A stretch of DNA of 23,150 nt, taken from NCBI GenBank assembly GCA_019423745.1, contig JAHZAV010000033.1, forward strand, positions 1-23,150, written 5' to 3'. The position numbers were made by a program, and so were the translations under genes. This DNA is from Lachnospiraceae bacterium (GTDB lineage: Bacteria > Bacillota > Clostridia > Lachnospirales > Lachnospiraceae). Shown here one piece after another: positions 1 to 7,337 of this stretch (positions within the stretch are counted from its first letter, which is position 1; each line of letters starts with the position of its first letter). Under the pieces are notes generated by a model that ran no database searches, was not told the origin of the DNA, and worked only from the letters and a program-made list of their open reading frames with translations.

Positions 1-14
1 ATAACTGCAATAGA

Positions 15-41
15 AAAGCCCCGGTGTAAACCGGGGACTTT
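15..41 (-). terminator. Intrinsic terminator after the sugar transferase
   Basis: A GC-rich hairpin has CCCCGG (19-24) pairing with CCGGGG (31-36), with flanking AAAG/CTTT pairing. Read on the minus strand it is followed by CTTTTCT. It lies just after the hairpin that holds the sugar transferase stop codon and is the more convincing of the two as the terminator of that gene. Confidence 0.75.
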
Positions 42-53
42 GTCTACAGTCTG

Positions 54-88
54 AGAGACGGAGCAAATTACTTTGCTCCGTCTCTTTT
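54..88. terminator. Hairpin with the sugar transferase stop codon in its loop
   Basis: A 14-bp perfect stem (54-67 with 72-85) surrounds a 4-base loop (68-71). The stop codon of the minus-strand sugar transferase (68-70) is in the loop, and its last four codons lie in the stem. The T-run (85-88) is on the plus-strand side, so the hairpin would stop plus-strand transcription entering from the left. For the minus-strand gene it is probably an mRNA 3' structure ahead of the real terminator at 15-41. Confidence 0.6.
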
Positions 89-1516
89 AATAACTGACTC
101 AAGGGTTTTAAAAAGGATTCGAAAATCCAGTCCCATACTCCACTCAGTAATATACTGTTTGTCTAAACGTACGACTTCTTCAAAGTCCATAATATTGCTG
201 CGTCCACTTACCTGCCAAAGTCCGGTAATCCCGGGTTTAATAGAAAGCCTTGCCCGATGTCTAAGCTCATATTTTTCCCATTCATCCAAAGTAGGCGGTC
301 TTGTACCCACCAAGGACATATCCCCTTTTAGTACATTGAAAAACTGAGGAAACTCATCTAAAGACATCCTTCGAATAAAATCTCCGATACCCGTTTTTTT
401 CTGACCATCCGGAAGAATTTTATTCCCAATAACTCTTGGATCAAAATCCATCTTAAACATCATACCATCTTTTACATTATTTTGATCCATCAACTCTTTT
501 TTCCGTTCCTCTGCATCCATATACATGCTCCGGAATTTGTACATTTTAAACTTACGGCCATTCTTTCCGATTCTTGTCTGCTTAAAAAATACAGGCCCCG
601 GTGATTCTTTCTTAATTGCAGGTGCAATAAATATGAATAAGATTCCTGTAATAAGGCAGCCTACAATTCCTCCGATGATATCCAGTATCCTCTTTCCCAA
701 AAGCTGTTTATCTGTTGCATAATTGATGCTTGTACTAAGAACCGTATATCGGCCAATCTTTTCTACAAACTGCCTTTTTCCCTCAAATTCCGGAAGCTGA
801 CCTACATTAATATGCACAGTAATTCCCGTCTCATTCAGCTGATTAATCAACTGTTCCGGCAAAGGATCTCTTGGGGGCATAACAACAAGTGCTTCATCCA
901 CCCATTCCCGACATACAAAATCTGCTGCCGTCCTCACTGTAGCAACAACCGGAATTTTATCAACAACTTGTCCTTCCATATCTTTATCAATTACGACAAT
1001 TCCCGCCAGTTTGTACCGCTCAAAACTGTAGTCTGTAACTTCATGAACAACAGAATCTACCATTGCTTCTGTCGTAATAATGATAAGAGATGTCCGCTCT
1101 TCTTTGATTTTTTTTCGCAGTACACGTTTCCAGCCGAGCCGCACGAAATAGGTCACCAACAGATAAATAAGCCCCATAGCATACAGAGTGATTCGTGAAT
1201 AAAGAAAACCATCCTGCACACTAAACAGATAAAGTGTGGCCAGAAGTTCCAATATAAGAGTCTGCTGAACAACAGCTGAAAATTCCTTATAATATCCTCG
1301 CTTTAGTACATTTTTCAATGTCTCAAAAAGGAAAATTATCATAATATCTGCCATAGTAAGGAAAATAGCCATACTACGGTATACTTCTATTCTATACGGA
1401 TTGATAAAACCATGCCTTATTACATAAGCCAGTGTAAAAGCAATATGCAGGCAGATTATATCCAACACAAGAAAATCCCCGTGTTTAAACCAGCCCTTAG
1501 AACCTTTTTTATACAT
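68..1516 (-). CDS. Polyprenyl glycosylphosphotransferase (exopolysaccharide sugar transferase)
   Basis: This is a 482-aa membrane enzyme expected to move a sugar-1-phosphate from a nucleotide sugar to undecaprenyl phosphate, the first step of exopolysaccharide or capsule repeat-unit synthesis. The N-terminal half has about four membrane segments (residues 12-130), then a Rossmann-like CoA_binding_3-type region. A fifth membrane segment (around 275-300) leads into the bacterial sugar transferase domain (about 275-482), which shows KRILDIIGG, SPGPVFFKQTRIG, YKFRSM, the acidic SLDEFPQ motif, SLVGTRPP and KPGITGLWQVSGR, all hallmarks of the WbaP/EpsL family. Length is normal for the two-domain form. 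The ATG has AGGAGAT upstream. It has its own promoter and terminator and sits apart from other polysaccharide genes in view, so the donor sugar cannot be assigned. Confidence 0.93.
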   Translation of the reverse strand: MYKKGSKGWFKHGDFLVLDIICLHIAFTLAYVIRHGFINPYRIEVYRSMAIFLTMADIMIIFLFETLKNVLKRGYYKEFSAVVQQTLILELLATLYLFSVQDGFLYSRITLYAMGLIYLLVTYFVRLGWKRVLRKKIKEERTSLIIITTEAMVDSVVHEVTDYSFERYKLAGIVVIDKDMEGQVVDKIPVVATVRTAADFVCREWVDEALVVMPPRDPLPEQLINQLNETGITVHINVGQLPEFEGKRQFVEKIGRYTVLSTSINYATDKQLLGKRILDIIGGIVGCLITGILFIFIAPAIKKESPGPVFFKQTRIGKNGRKFKMYKFRSMYMDAEERKKELMDQNNVKDGMMFKMDFDPRVIGNKILPDGQKKTGIGDFIRRMSLDEFPQFFNVLKGDMSLVGTRPPTLDEWEKYELRHRARLSIKPGITGLWQVSGRSNIMDFEEVVRLDKQYITEWSMGLDFRILFKTLESVIKRDGAK

Positions 1517-1584
1517 CTCATAATCTCCTTCCCTTTTTCTTTCCTTTTTAGGATATCCGATTCTTCGATGTAATTTATCAATTT

Positions 1585-1613
1585 ATTCTAACTTATAAGT
1601 CATAAAATGTCAA
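1585..1613 (-). promoter_or_regulatory. Sigma-A-type promoter of the sugar transferase
   Basis: On the minus strand, -35 TTGACA (1608-1613) and -10 TAGAAT (1585-1590) are separated by exactly 17 bases, about 70 bases upstream of the start codon. The gene therefore has its own transcription start, although no clear terminator separates it from the sensor operon ending at 1649. Confidence 0.7.
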
Positions 1614-1648
1614 ATTTGCTCATTATATCTGTTTTTTCTCCTCTTCGT

Positions 1649-2707
1649 CTACTCTACTTCAGGACTGATATTTTCCTCCCCTAAAAGATATTCTATGTTC
1701 TGATCAGTGACTTTAAAATAAGGGATAAAAATATATCGATCATTTTCAAGTGGAAGATCTTCCATTCCCTCACCTGATACAAGCGCTGCTGCCAGCTTAG
1801 CCATCATTCCTGCCTGTCCCTCTTTATCATTATATACCGTTCCTGTAAGCTTGGAATCCCGGATTGCTTTTAGTCCTACATCCGTACCATCTATACCGAA
1901 AATCACCGGTTTGGAGCTTTCACTGTAATTCAGTTTTTCATAAGCATCAATTGCTCCCAATGCCATATCATCATTGTTAGATAAGACCAGTTCAATGCGA
2001 TTTTGATACTGACCTATCAGTTGTTCCATCCGATTTTCAGCCTGTGCCCGACTCCAGTTTGCAATCTCATAACTTAGCTTTTCCAACTCTATCCCTTTTT
2101 CATTCAATGTATCTACAGAATTTTCTGTACGGATAATCGCATCCTGATGTCCTGCTTCACCTTCCAGTACAACATATTGAATCTTTCCATCCTTATTGCG
2201 GTCAATGTTACTGTTTTCCCATATAGCTTCTGCTGCCAGTTCCCCCTGCATAACTCCTGACTGCTGTGCATCTGCACCTACATAATACAGCTGATCCCAC
2301 TGCATGAGGTCCTCTGCCACAGGTTCCCGATTAAAAAAAATAATAGGTACATTACTTTCCCTTGCCAAGTCAATAATATCCGAAGGATCTGCCCTATCCA
2401 CCAAATTGACACAAAGAACATTACAGCCTGCATCAATGAGTTCTTTCACCTGATCATTCTGTGTTCTCTGCAATCCGGCTGCATCTCTGATTGTTACAGC
2501 AGGCTCCACACCCCCAACTTCTATCTCCTTTAACTGCTCTTTAAAAGAATCTAGCATCTCAGTTAAAAAGGTATCACTTTGATTATAATAAGTAACTCCA
2601 ATATAAAGCCGATCTGCCTCATTTTCCTGCTGATCTCCACACGAGGTTAGAAGCAGGGTTGTCATCCCCAAAATGATTCCTGCTGACAAAACTCTCTTTT
2701 TTCTCAT
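1649..2707 (-). CDS. MglB-like galactose/glucose-binding lipoprotein of the sensor operon
   Basis: This 352-aa lipoprotein has the lipobox LTSC with Cys23. The mature part is a normal-order galactose/glucose-binding protein of the MglB family. By comparison with E. coli MglB the sugar contacts are all present: Asp45, Phe47, Asn126, His187, Asp189, Arg193, Trp218, Asn245, Asp273 and Asn293. The EF-hand-like calcium loop (DRNKDGKIQ, 169-177) is also kept. It is the last gene of the operon with the response regulator, kinase and a second binding protein, and is not next to mglA/mglC. A role as ligand sensor for the kinase, or as a second feeder protein for the MglAC transporter, is inferred. A ribosome site (AGAGAGGAC) precedes the ATG; the gap to the upstream gene is 18 bp. 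Confidence 0.92.
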   Translation of the reverse strand: MRKKRVLSAGIILGMTTLLLTSCGDQQENEADRLYIGVTYYNQSDTFLTEMLDSFKEQLKEIEVGGVEPAVTIRDAAGLQRTQNDQVKELIDAGCNVLCVNLVDRADPSDIIDLARESNVPIIFFNREPVAEDLMQWDQLYYVGADAQQSGVMQGELAAEAIWENSNIDRNKDGKIQYVVLEGEAGHQDAIIRTENSVDTLNEKGIELEKLSYEIANWSRAQAENRMEQLIGQYQNRIELVLSNNDDMALGAIDAYEKLNYSESSKPVIFGIDGTDVGLKAIRDSKLTGTVYNDKEGQAGMMAKLAAALVSGEGMEDLPLENDRYIFIPYFKVTDQNIEYLLGEENISPEVE

Positions 2708-2725
2708 TATTTGTCCTCTCTTTTT

Positions 2726-3697
2726 CTATTGACTCATCGTAAAAAGGATCTCCTGATTCTCTTTGGAAAACAGATTTTCCTTACGAATAACAGTATACGA
2801 AACTTCTGTACTCTCCATCTGATGCAAATAATCGTCCAATTCCTTTGCAACTTCATTCAAGCTCTGATATCCCACATTAAATTCATCTGCCACCAATAGA
2901 CATTCCACTACACCAGTATCCAGATAGTAAGCAGCATCCGTAGAATTTCCAATCCCATAAATCCTTGCGCCATGGAGACCATTTGAAGCTGCACACTCGC
3001 CTGCGGCTGTCAGACTACTGTCATCCAGAGCAGCAATAATATCTACTGCCGGTTGTACTCCAAGAAAACTCTCTTCGCCTTCCGTAAAAGGATGACCAAC
3101 CGCCCATCTGATTCTGACATTACAATCTGCCAACGCATCTCGGAATCCTCTCTCCCGACTGATCACCGCAGCAGAATCTGTTGATTCAGAAATAATTCCC
3201 AGGGTTTTACCGTCTAGCTTGCCTTCGTAATCTTTTATCAGCTCCTCACCTAAAGCTTTTCCCATTGCATAATGATCCGGCTCAGTTACAGGAAACTCTG
3301 ATTTCTTATCAGCCATTAAAGTAGAACCCACCAGCATAACAGGAACTTTTTTCCATATCCCTTCCAACATTTCTTCCGTCTCTTCTCCCGGGACTGGATA
3401 TATGATCACTGCATCTGCTCCGTTTTGGATCTCATCCCGAATCAGACGCTCTTCCTCTGTGGCAATCAATGTACCTGCTGTACTTGCTACTGACATCTCT
3501 ATATTATTGTCAGCCGCCGCCATTCTTAAACCATATTTAAACGCTGACCACTGCCTGTCATCGGAATTTGGAACAACAACCGAAATCTTATATCTGTTAT
3601 CCTGATTCTTCTCACTAATCATAACAACCGCCAGCACGAGAATAAGTACTGCCAACACCGCTTCAATCAGAATAAACGTTTTTTTGTCATTCTTCAT
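2726..3697 (-). CDS. Membrane-anchored sugar-binding protein (periplasmic-binding type 1), probable co-sensor
   Basis: This 323-aa protein has an N-terminal hydrophobic segment (about residues 7-28) with no lipobox cysteine, so it should stay as an uncleaved membrane anchor with the rest outside the cell. The body is a Peripla_BP_4/LacI-like sugar-binding fold (KISVVVPNSDDRQW, then GADAVIIYPVP and GKTLGIISESTDSAAVISRERGF). It overlaps the 3' end of the kinase gene by 11 bp, which implies translational coupling, and AAGGAA lies ahead of the ATG. Kinase, anchored binding protein and YesN regulator match the known XylFII-LytS-YesN arrangement of clostridia, in which the binding protein presents the sugar to the kinase. 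The ligand is not evident; a hexose is the inference from the neighbouring mgl operon. Confidence 0.85.
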   Translation of the reverse strand: MKNDKKTFILIEAVLAVLILVLAVVMISEKNQDNRYKISVVVPNSDDRQWSAFKYGLRMAAADNNIEMSVASTAGTLIATEEERLIRDEIQNGADAVIIYPVPGEETEEMLEGIWKKVPVMLVGSTLMADKKSEFPVTEPDHYAMGKALGEELIKDYEGKLDGKTLGIISESTDSAAVISRERGFRDALADCNVRIRWAVGHPFTEGEESFLGVQPAVDIIAALDDSSLTAAGECAASNGLHGARIYGIGNSTDAAYYLDTGVVECLLVADEFNVGYQSLNEVAKELDDYLHQMESTEVSYTVIRKENLFSKENQEILFTMSQ

Positions 3698-5549
3698 CTT
3701 TGATTTCCTTTGCCTTTTCTTCTATTTTCTCTTTACTTAGTATGTAGCCCTTTTCCAAAATCTTACCGTTTTCTTCTGTATACGGTATTGCCGGAATACG
3801 AATGGAAACTCTCGTTCCCTCATCAGGCTCACTTTCTATTACAAGTCCATATTCTTTACCAAACAAAATCTGAATCCGATTGTTGACATTAATTAATCCT
3901 ACTCCTGAACCGTGCTTATGAATTCTGTTGCTGTCAGTAAGTACAAATTCCACTTCCTCTTCTGACATACCAAGTCCATTATCTTCCACTGCAAGAATAA
4001 TCATTTCCCCCTCTTTTCGTCCGGTTACCCGAATTTCTCCACAATCATCCATACTGCTGACGCCATAGTTAATAGCATTTTCCAAAATTGGCTGAAGGAT
4101 CAATTTTACCGTGCAATAAGAGTAAATTTCTTCATCTACATCAAATTTCACTGAAAATGTATTTTTATATCGTACCTTTTGAATATTCATATAACTTTTT
4201 GCATGTTGAAGCTCATTTTGAATACTAATTACGGTACGTCCCTTGGAAAGGCTTATGCGAAACAGACGAGCTAGCTGGGAAATCATAAATACAGCTTCTT
4301 CATTTCGCTCTCCTTCTACCATCCAGGTAATAGATTCCAAAGCATTATATAAAAAATGTGGATTGATCTGACTCTGCAGCGCATCCAGCTCACTTTTTCT
4401 TCGTTCATTTTGTTCCAGAACAATTTCCTTCATTAAATGATCAATCTGCTCATATGAACTCTGGATAGACTGCCCCAGATGCCGAATCTCCGGCGATCCC
4501 CCAATATAAATTTCTGGCTTCTTACCAGCTTCATATTCTCGAACCGACTCATCCAATTGAAGAACAGGTCTGGATATCCTTTGCGAAACAACCCGGTTAA
4601 TGGCACACAACATCATAATCATTACCAAAATAAGCATCACACTAAAATACCGGATATCTATCATACCATGATTAAATGTAGAATAAGGAATCACTCCTAC
4701 CAGTTTCCAACCAGTATAGCTTATTGTATTGACAACTACTTTTCTTCTCTCACCTTCAAATTGTTCATCATAAACTCCGTCCTTGTATTTTGCAGCATCC
4801 CTGCTATTCTCACTGGTAATTCCATCACTAATCTGAATCTGACGAGGATGATAAATGATCTCTCCATTACTGTCACACAAATAATAATACTGTCCATTGT
4901 TAGCAGTATTTAATTTATTCATCATCCGTGAAATTCCCGAATAGTCCATATCTACCAGAAGAACTCCCAGCCGGGTAGCTCCGTTTTCTGTAATCTCCAC
5001 TGCACGACTTAAAGATATAACCCAGTAATAACGCAGACTGTTATCATCAAACAAATTTTGGATATGGGGTGTAGAAAAATGTACATTTTCTACCTCCTCC
5101 ATAGCTTTCTTATACCAATCCTGCTGTGTTACATCCGGATCAGCCTTCTCAGACACTACAGGCTCTGCTGCCATAAGACTTCCATAACTATTGTATAAAG
5201 CAACACTTCTTAAATTTTCACGGTCTGTTTCATACAAAAGATTCATTCCGTCCTGAATCACTTGATTTTGACCGGAGAAGTCATTTGACTTAATCACATT
5301 ATAATACATGACATCTGATATCTGACGCATACTGACCAGATAGTCCTCCAGACTTTCACCGGCCTGTTCCGTCAGCTTTTGAGTACTCTGCACCATATCT
5401 TCTCTGGATAAGGTGGAGAATCGCAAGTATAAAATAAGCCCTAAAATTACCATTATTGAAATAGAGATTACAGAAAGAACAATCATCAAAATAGACTGAA
5501 TTCCTCTTGGCTTCAATTTGTGTAAATATCCGACATATTTTTCCTTCAC
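3687..5549 (-). CDS. Sensor histidine kinase, YesM/LytS family
   Basis: This 620-aa membrane kinase has TM1 at about 18-42, an extracellular dCache-like domain (about 45-296), TM2 (about 300-318) and a HAMP linker (320-375). The His_kinase domain has phospho-acceptor His398 in the NPHFLYN motif, and the HATPase_c domain shows an N-box (Asn491), G1 (VEDNGLGM, 521-528) and G2 (GSGVGLINVNNRI). The start is GTG and overlaps the stop of the response regulator as GTGA, so the pair is translationally coupled; GGCGGA precedes it. The gene also overlaps the following binding-protein gene. It probably phosphorylates the YesN-type regulator in response to extracellular sugar, sensed directly or through the binding proteins. 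The tail after the ATPase domain (about 590-620) is charged and of unknown role. Confidence 0.94.
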   Translation of the reverse strand: MKEKYVGYLHKLKPRGIQSILMIVLSVISISIMVILGLILYLRFSTLSREDMVQSTQKLTEQAGESLEDYLVSMRQISDVMYYNVIKSNDFSGQNQVIQDGMNLLYETDRENLRSVALYNSYGSLMAAEPVVSEKADPDVTQQDWYKKAMEEVENVHFSTPHIQNLFDDNSLRYYWVISLSRAVEITENGATRLGVLLVDMDYSGISRMMNKLNTANNGQYYYLCDSNGEIIYHPRQIQISDGITSENSRDAAKYKDGVYDEQFEGERRKVVVNTISYTGWKLVGVIPYSTFNHGMIDIRYFSVMLILVMIMMLCAINRVVSQRISRPVLQLDESVREYEAGKKPEIYIGGSPEIRHLGQSIQSSYEQIDHLMKEIVLEQNERRKSELDALQSQINPHFLYNALESITWMVEGERNEEAVFMISQLARLFRISLSKGRTVISIQNELQHAKSYMNIQKVRYKNTFSVKFDVDEEIYSYCTVKLILQPILENAINYGVSSMDDCGEIRVTGRKEGEMIILAVEDNGLGMSEEEVEFVLTDSNRIHKHGSGVGLINVNNRIQILFGKEYGLVIESEPDEGTRVSIRIPAIPYTEENGKILEKGYILSKEKIEEKAKEIKDEE

Positions 5550-7150
5550 TTTTCCGCCTGCTCCGTTCTATATTTTGATGGGGATACTCCAAACTGTCTC
5601 TTAAATACATAACTAAAATAGTTTGGATCAGCATAACCCACACTTTTTGCTATCATATAACTTTTCTCTCCAGTTTCCAAAAGCAAATGTGCAGCCTTTT
5701 CCATCCGATAGCTTGTCAGATAGCCAATAAACGACTGTCCTGTCTCTTTTTTAAAAATTGTAGAGAAATAGGAGTTTGACACACCCAGTAAATCACAGAT
5801 ACTGTCCAGCGCCAAATCTTCCTCAAAGTAGTGATTATCGACATATTCCTTGGCCCTGAATACAAAAGATTTACTGGAACGGCTTCTGGCATTAATCAAA
5901 TTTTCCCGAAAATCAAGACTGATATCTGTAAGCCATCTTCTCAGCGCATCAGGCTCCAAATCTAAAAGATTACTGTATAGTTTCCTCATATCTCCAGAAA
6001 ACTCTTCAATCACCAGATCATTATTAAATACAAAACGATACAACGCACTTACTAACTCCATGACAGCAATATGATGATACTGCAAAGATTTATCGGGAAA
6101 AGACATATGATCCATATAATTATTCACTGCATCTGTTACATCCTGAGGCGACCCGATACGGATTTTTTTAAATAATTCCGACAATTCCACCTCATTTGTT
6201 GTTACAACCCTTGCTGTCTCAGAAGGAACAATTTCTTTAATATTAATAGCTCTGCAAGCGCCATATATAGCGCGGTAGGAGACCGCCTCTCTGGCTCCAA
6301 TATAGGATTGTGACAATTCCATAATATTCCTGCACACCTGTCCAACTCCTATAATAACGACTGCACCAATCATACGGCGGGCATATCGACAGAACCGATC
6401 GCACTCATCTGTCAGGTCTGACACTTCATTTTCGTTTTTCAACTGTGCAATCATAACTAAATTTCCCAAATATGAAAAATATTTTGGTTGCCATTCTTCG
6501 CCCAACCGTTCCATTGCCTGCTTTTGGACCGAAGTAGCCAAAAGTACCGGATTCATATTTGGAGGAACCTGTCTCGAAGATGTATGAATTACAACACAGC
6601 AAAAGCAGGGACCTTCCAGAGAAATTTGATAATCTTTAAGATATTTTGGAATATCTCCCTCCATAATCCTTCCTTCTATTAAAGTGGAATAGAAGTTTGC
6701 CTGCAGAAGGGGCAACGATTCCAAATAATAAGTCTGCAGAATTTCCGTATTTCTTTTCTCACTGATTTCCTGATCCAGCTTTATTTTTAATTGAGTAAAA
6801 ACATTGGTAAGTTCCACTGAGTTAACCGGTTTTAAAATATATTCTTCTACCTCCAGATGAACCGCTTCCTTAGCATATTCAAATTCATCAAATCCAGTGA
6901 AAATCAAAAGTTTTGTTGCCGGAAATTCTTCCTTGATTCGTCCAGCTAACTCCATTCCATCCATGTATGGCATCCTGATATCTGTCATAACCACATCCGG
7001 CTGGAATTCCTCCACCATCTCAAATGCTTTTACGCCATTGTTTGCATATCCGATCACGGAAAATCCAAGACCTTCCCAATTGATCTTTTTCATAATGACC
7101 TGTATTACTTCTTCTTCATCATCCACCAAAAGGACGGTATATTTATCCAT
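5546..7150 (-). CDS. Response regulator with AraC-type DNA-binding domain, YesN family
   Basis: This 534-aa cytoplasmic regulator has an N-terminal receiver domain with acidic pocket Asp10/Asp11, phospho-acceptor Asp57 (VVMTDIRMP), the Thr85 switch position and Lys107 (LKPV). A long middle region (about 130-425) follows, as usual in YesN proteins. The C-terminal AraC/XylS double helix-turn-helix (about 430-534) has LALDSICDLLGVSNSYFSTIFKKETG and a second helix pair ending in FGVSPSKYR. It is the first gene of the sensor operon, with AGGAGAG before the ATG and a promoter and palindromes just upstream. The likely target is the mgl operon upstream of 11941, but no binding site can be assigned by eye. 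Confidence 0.94.
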   Translation of the reverse strand: MDKYTVLLVDDEEEVIQVIMKKINWEGLGFSVIGYANNGVKAFEMVEEFQPDVVMTDIRMPYMDGMELAGRIKEEFPATKLLIFTGFDEFEYAKEAVHLEVEEYILKPVNSVELTNVFTQLKIKLDQEISEKRNTEILQTYYLESLPLLQANFYSTLIEGRIMEGDIPKYLKDYQISLEGPCFCCVVIHTSSRQVPPNMNPVLLATSVQKQAMERLGEEWQPKYFSYLGNLVMIAQLKNENEVSDLTDECDRFCRYARRMIGAVVIIGVGQVCRNIMELSQSYIGAREAVSYRAIYGACRAINIKEIVPSETARVVTTNEVELSELFKKIRIGSPQDVTDAVNNYMDHMSFPDKSLQYHHIAVMELVSALYRFVFNNDLVIEEFSGDMRKLYSNLLDLEPDALRRWLTDISLDFRENLINARSRSSKSFVFRAKEYVDNHYFEEDLALDSICDLLGVSNSYFSTIFKKETGQSFIGYLTSYRMEKAAHLLLETGEKSYMIAKSVGYADPNYFSYVFKRQFGVSPSKYRTEQAEK

Positions 7151-7208
7151 AATTCTCTCCTATGTATCTAATATCAATCTGCCTATATCCATCGACAATA
7201 ACGAAATA

Positions 7209-7228
7209 GTTGCTATTATTATAGCAAC
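7209..7228. promoter_or_regulatory. 20-base palindrome over the -10 of the sensor operon
   Basis: GTTGCTAT-TATT-ATAGCAAC is a perfect 8-4-8 inverted repeat that contains the -10 hexamer (7218-7223). The placement suits a repressor or autoregulatory operator. The cognate protein is unknown. Confidence 0.5.
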
Positions 7229-7247
7229 CAGCAAAACTATTTGTAAA
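7218..7247 (-). promoter_or_regulatory. Promoter of the sensor operon
   Basis: On the minus strand, -35 TTTACA (7242-7247) and a consensus -10 TATAAT (7218-7223) are spaced by 18 bases, about 70 bases upstream of the response regulator start. Both elements are overlapped by palindromes. Confidence 0.7.
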
Positions 7248-7255
7248 CATTTACA
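7242..7255. promoter_or_regulatory. cre-like site (CcpA catabolite repression)
   Basis: TGTAAACATTTACA is a perfect 6-2-6 inverted repeat. It matches the cre consensus TGWNANCGNTNWCA at all fixed positions except one (A for the central G). It covers the -35, so bound CcpA would block the promoter. Repression of a sugar-sensor operon by preferred sugars is biologically plausible but inferred. Confidence 0.5.
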
Positions 7256-7262
7256 GATTTAA

Positions 7263-7309
7263 AAAGAGGGTAACCTCCAGCCATTTGATGACCTGGGGAT
7301 ACCCTCTTT
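7263..7309 (-). terminator. Terminator of the mgl operon
   Basis: A 10-bp outer stem (AAAGAGGGTA 7263-7272 with 7300-7309) encloses a second GC-rich pairing (7276-7280 with 7293-7297). On the minus strand it is followed by TTTTTAAAT. It lies 29 bases after the mglC stop and separates the mgl operon from the sensor-operon promoter. Confidence 0.8.
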
Positions 7310-7337
7310 AAATGATTGCATGTCAAACCAGTATTAT

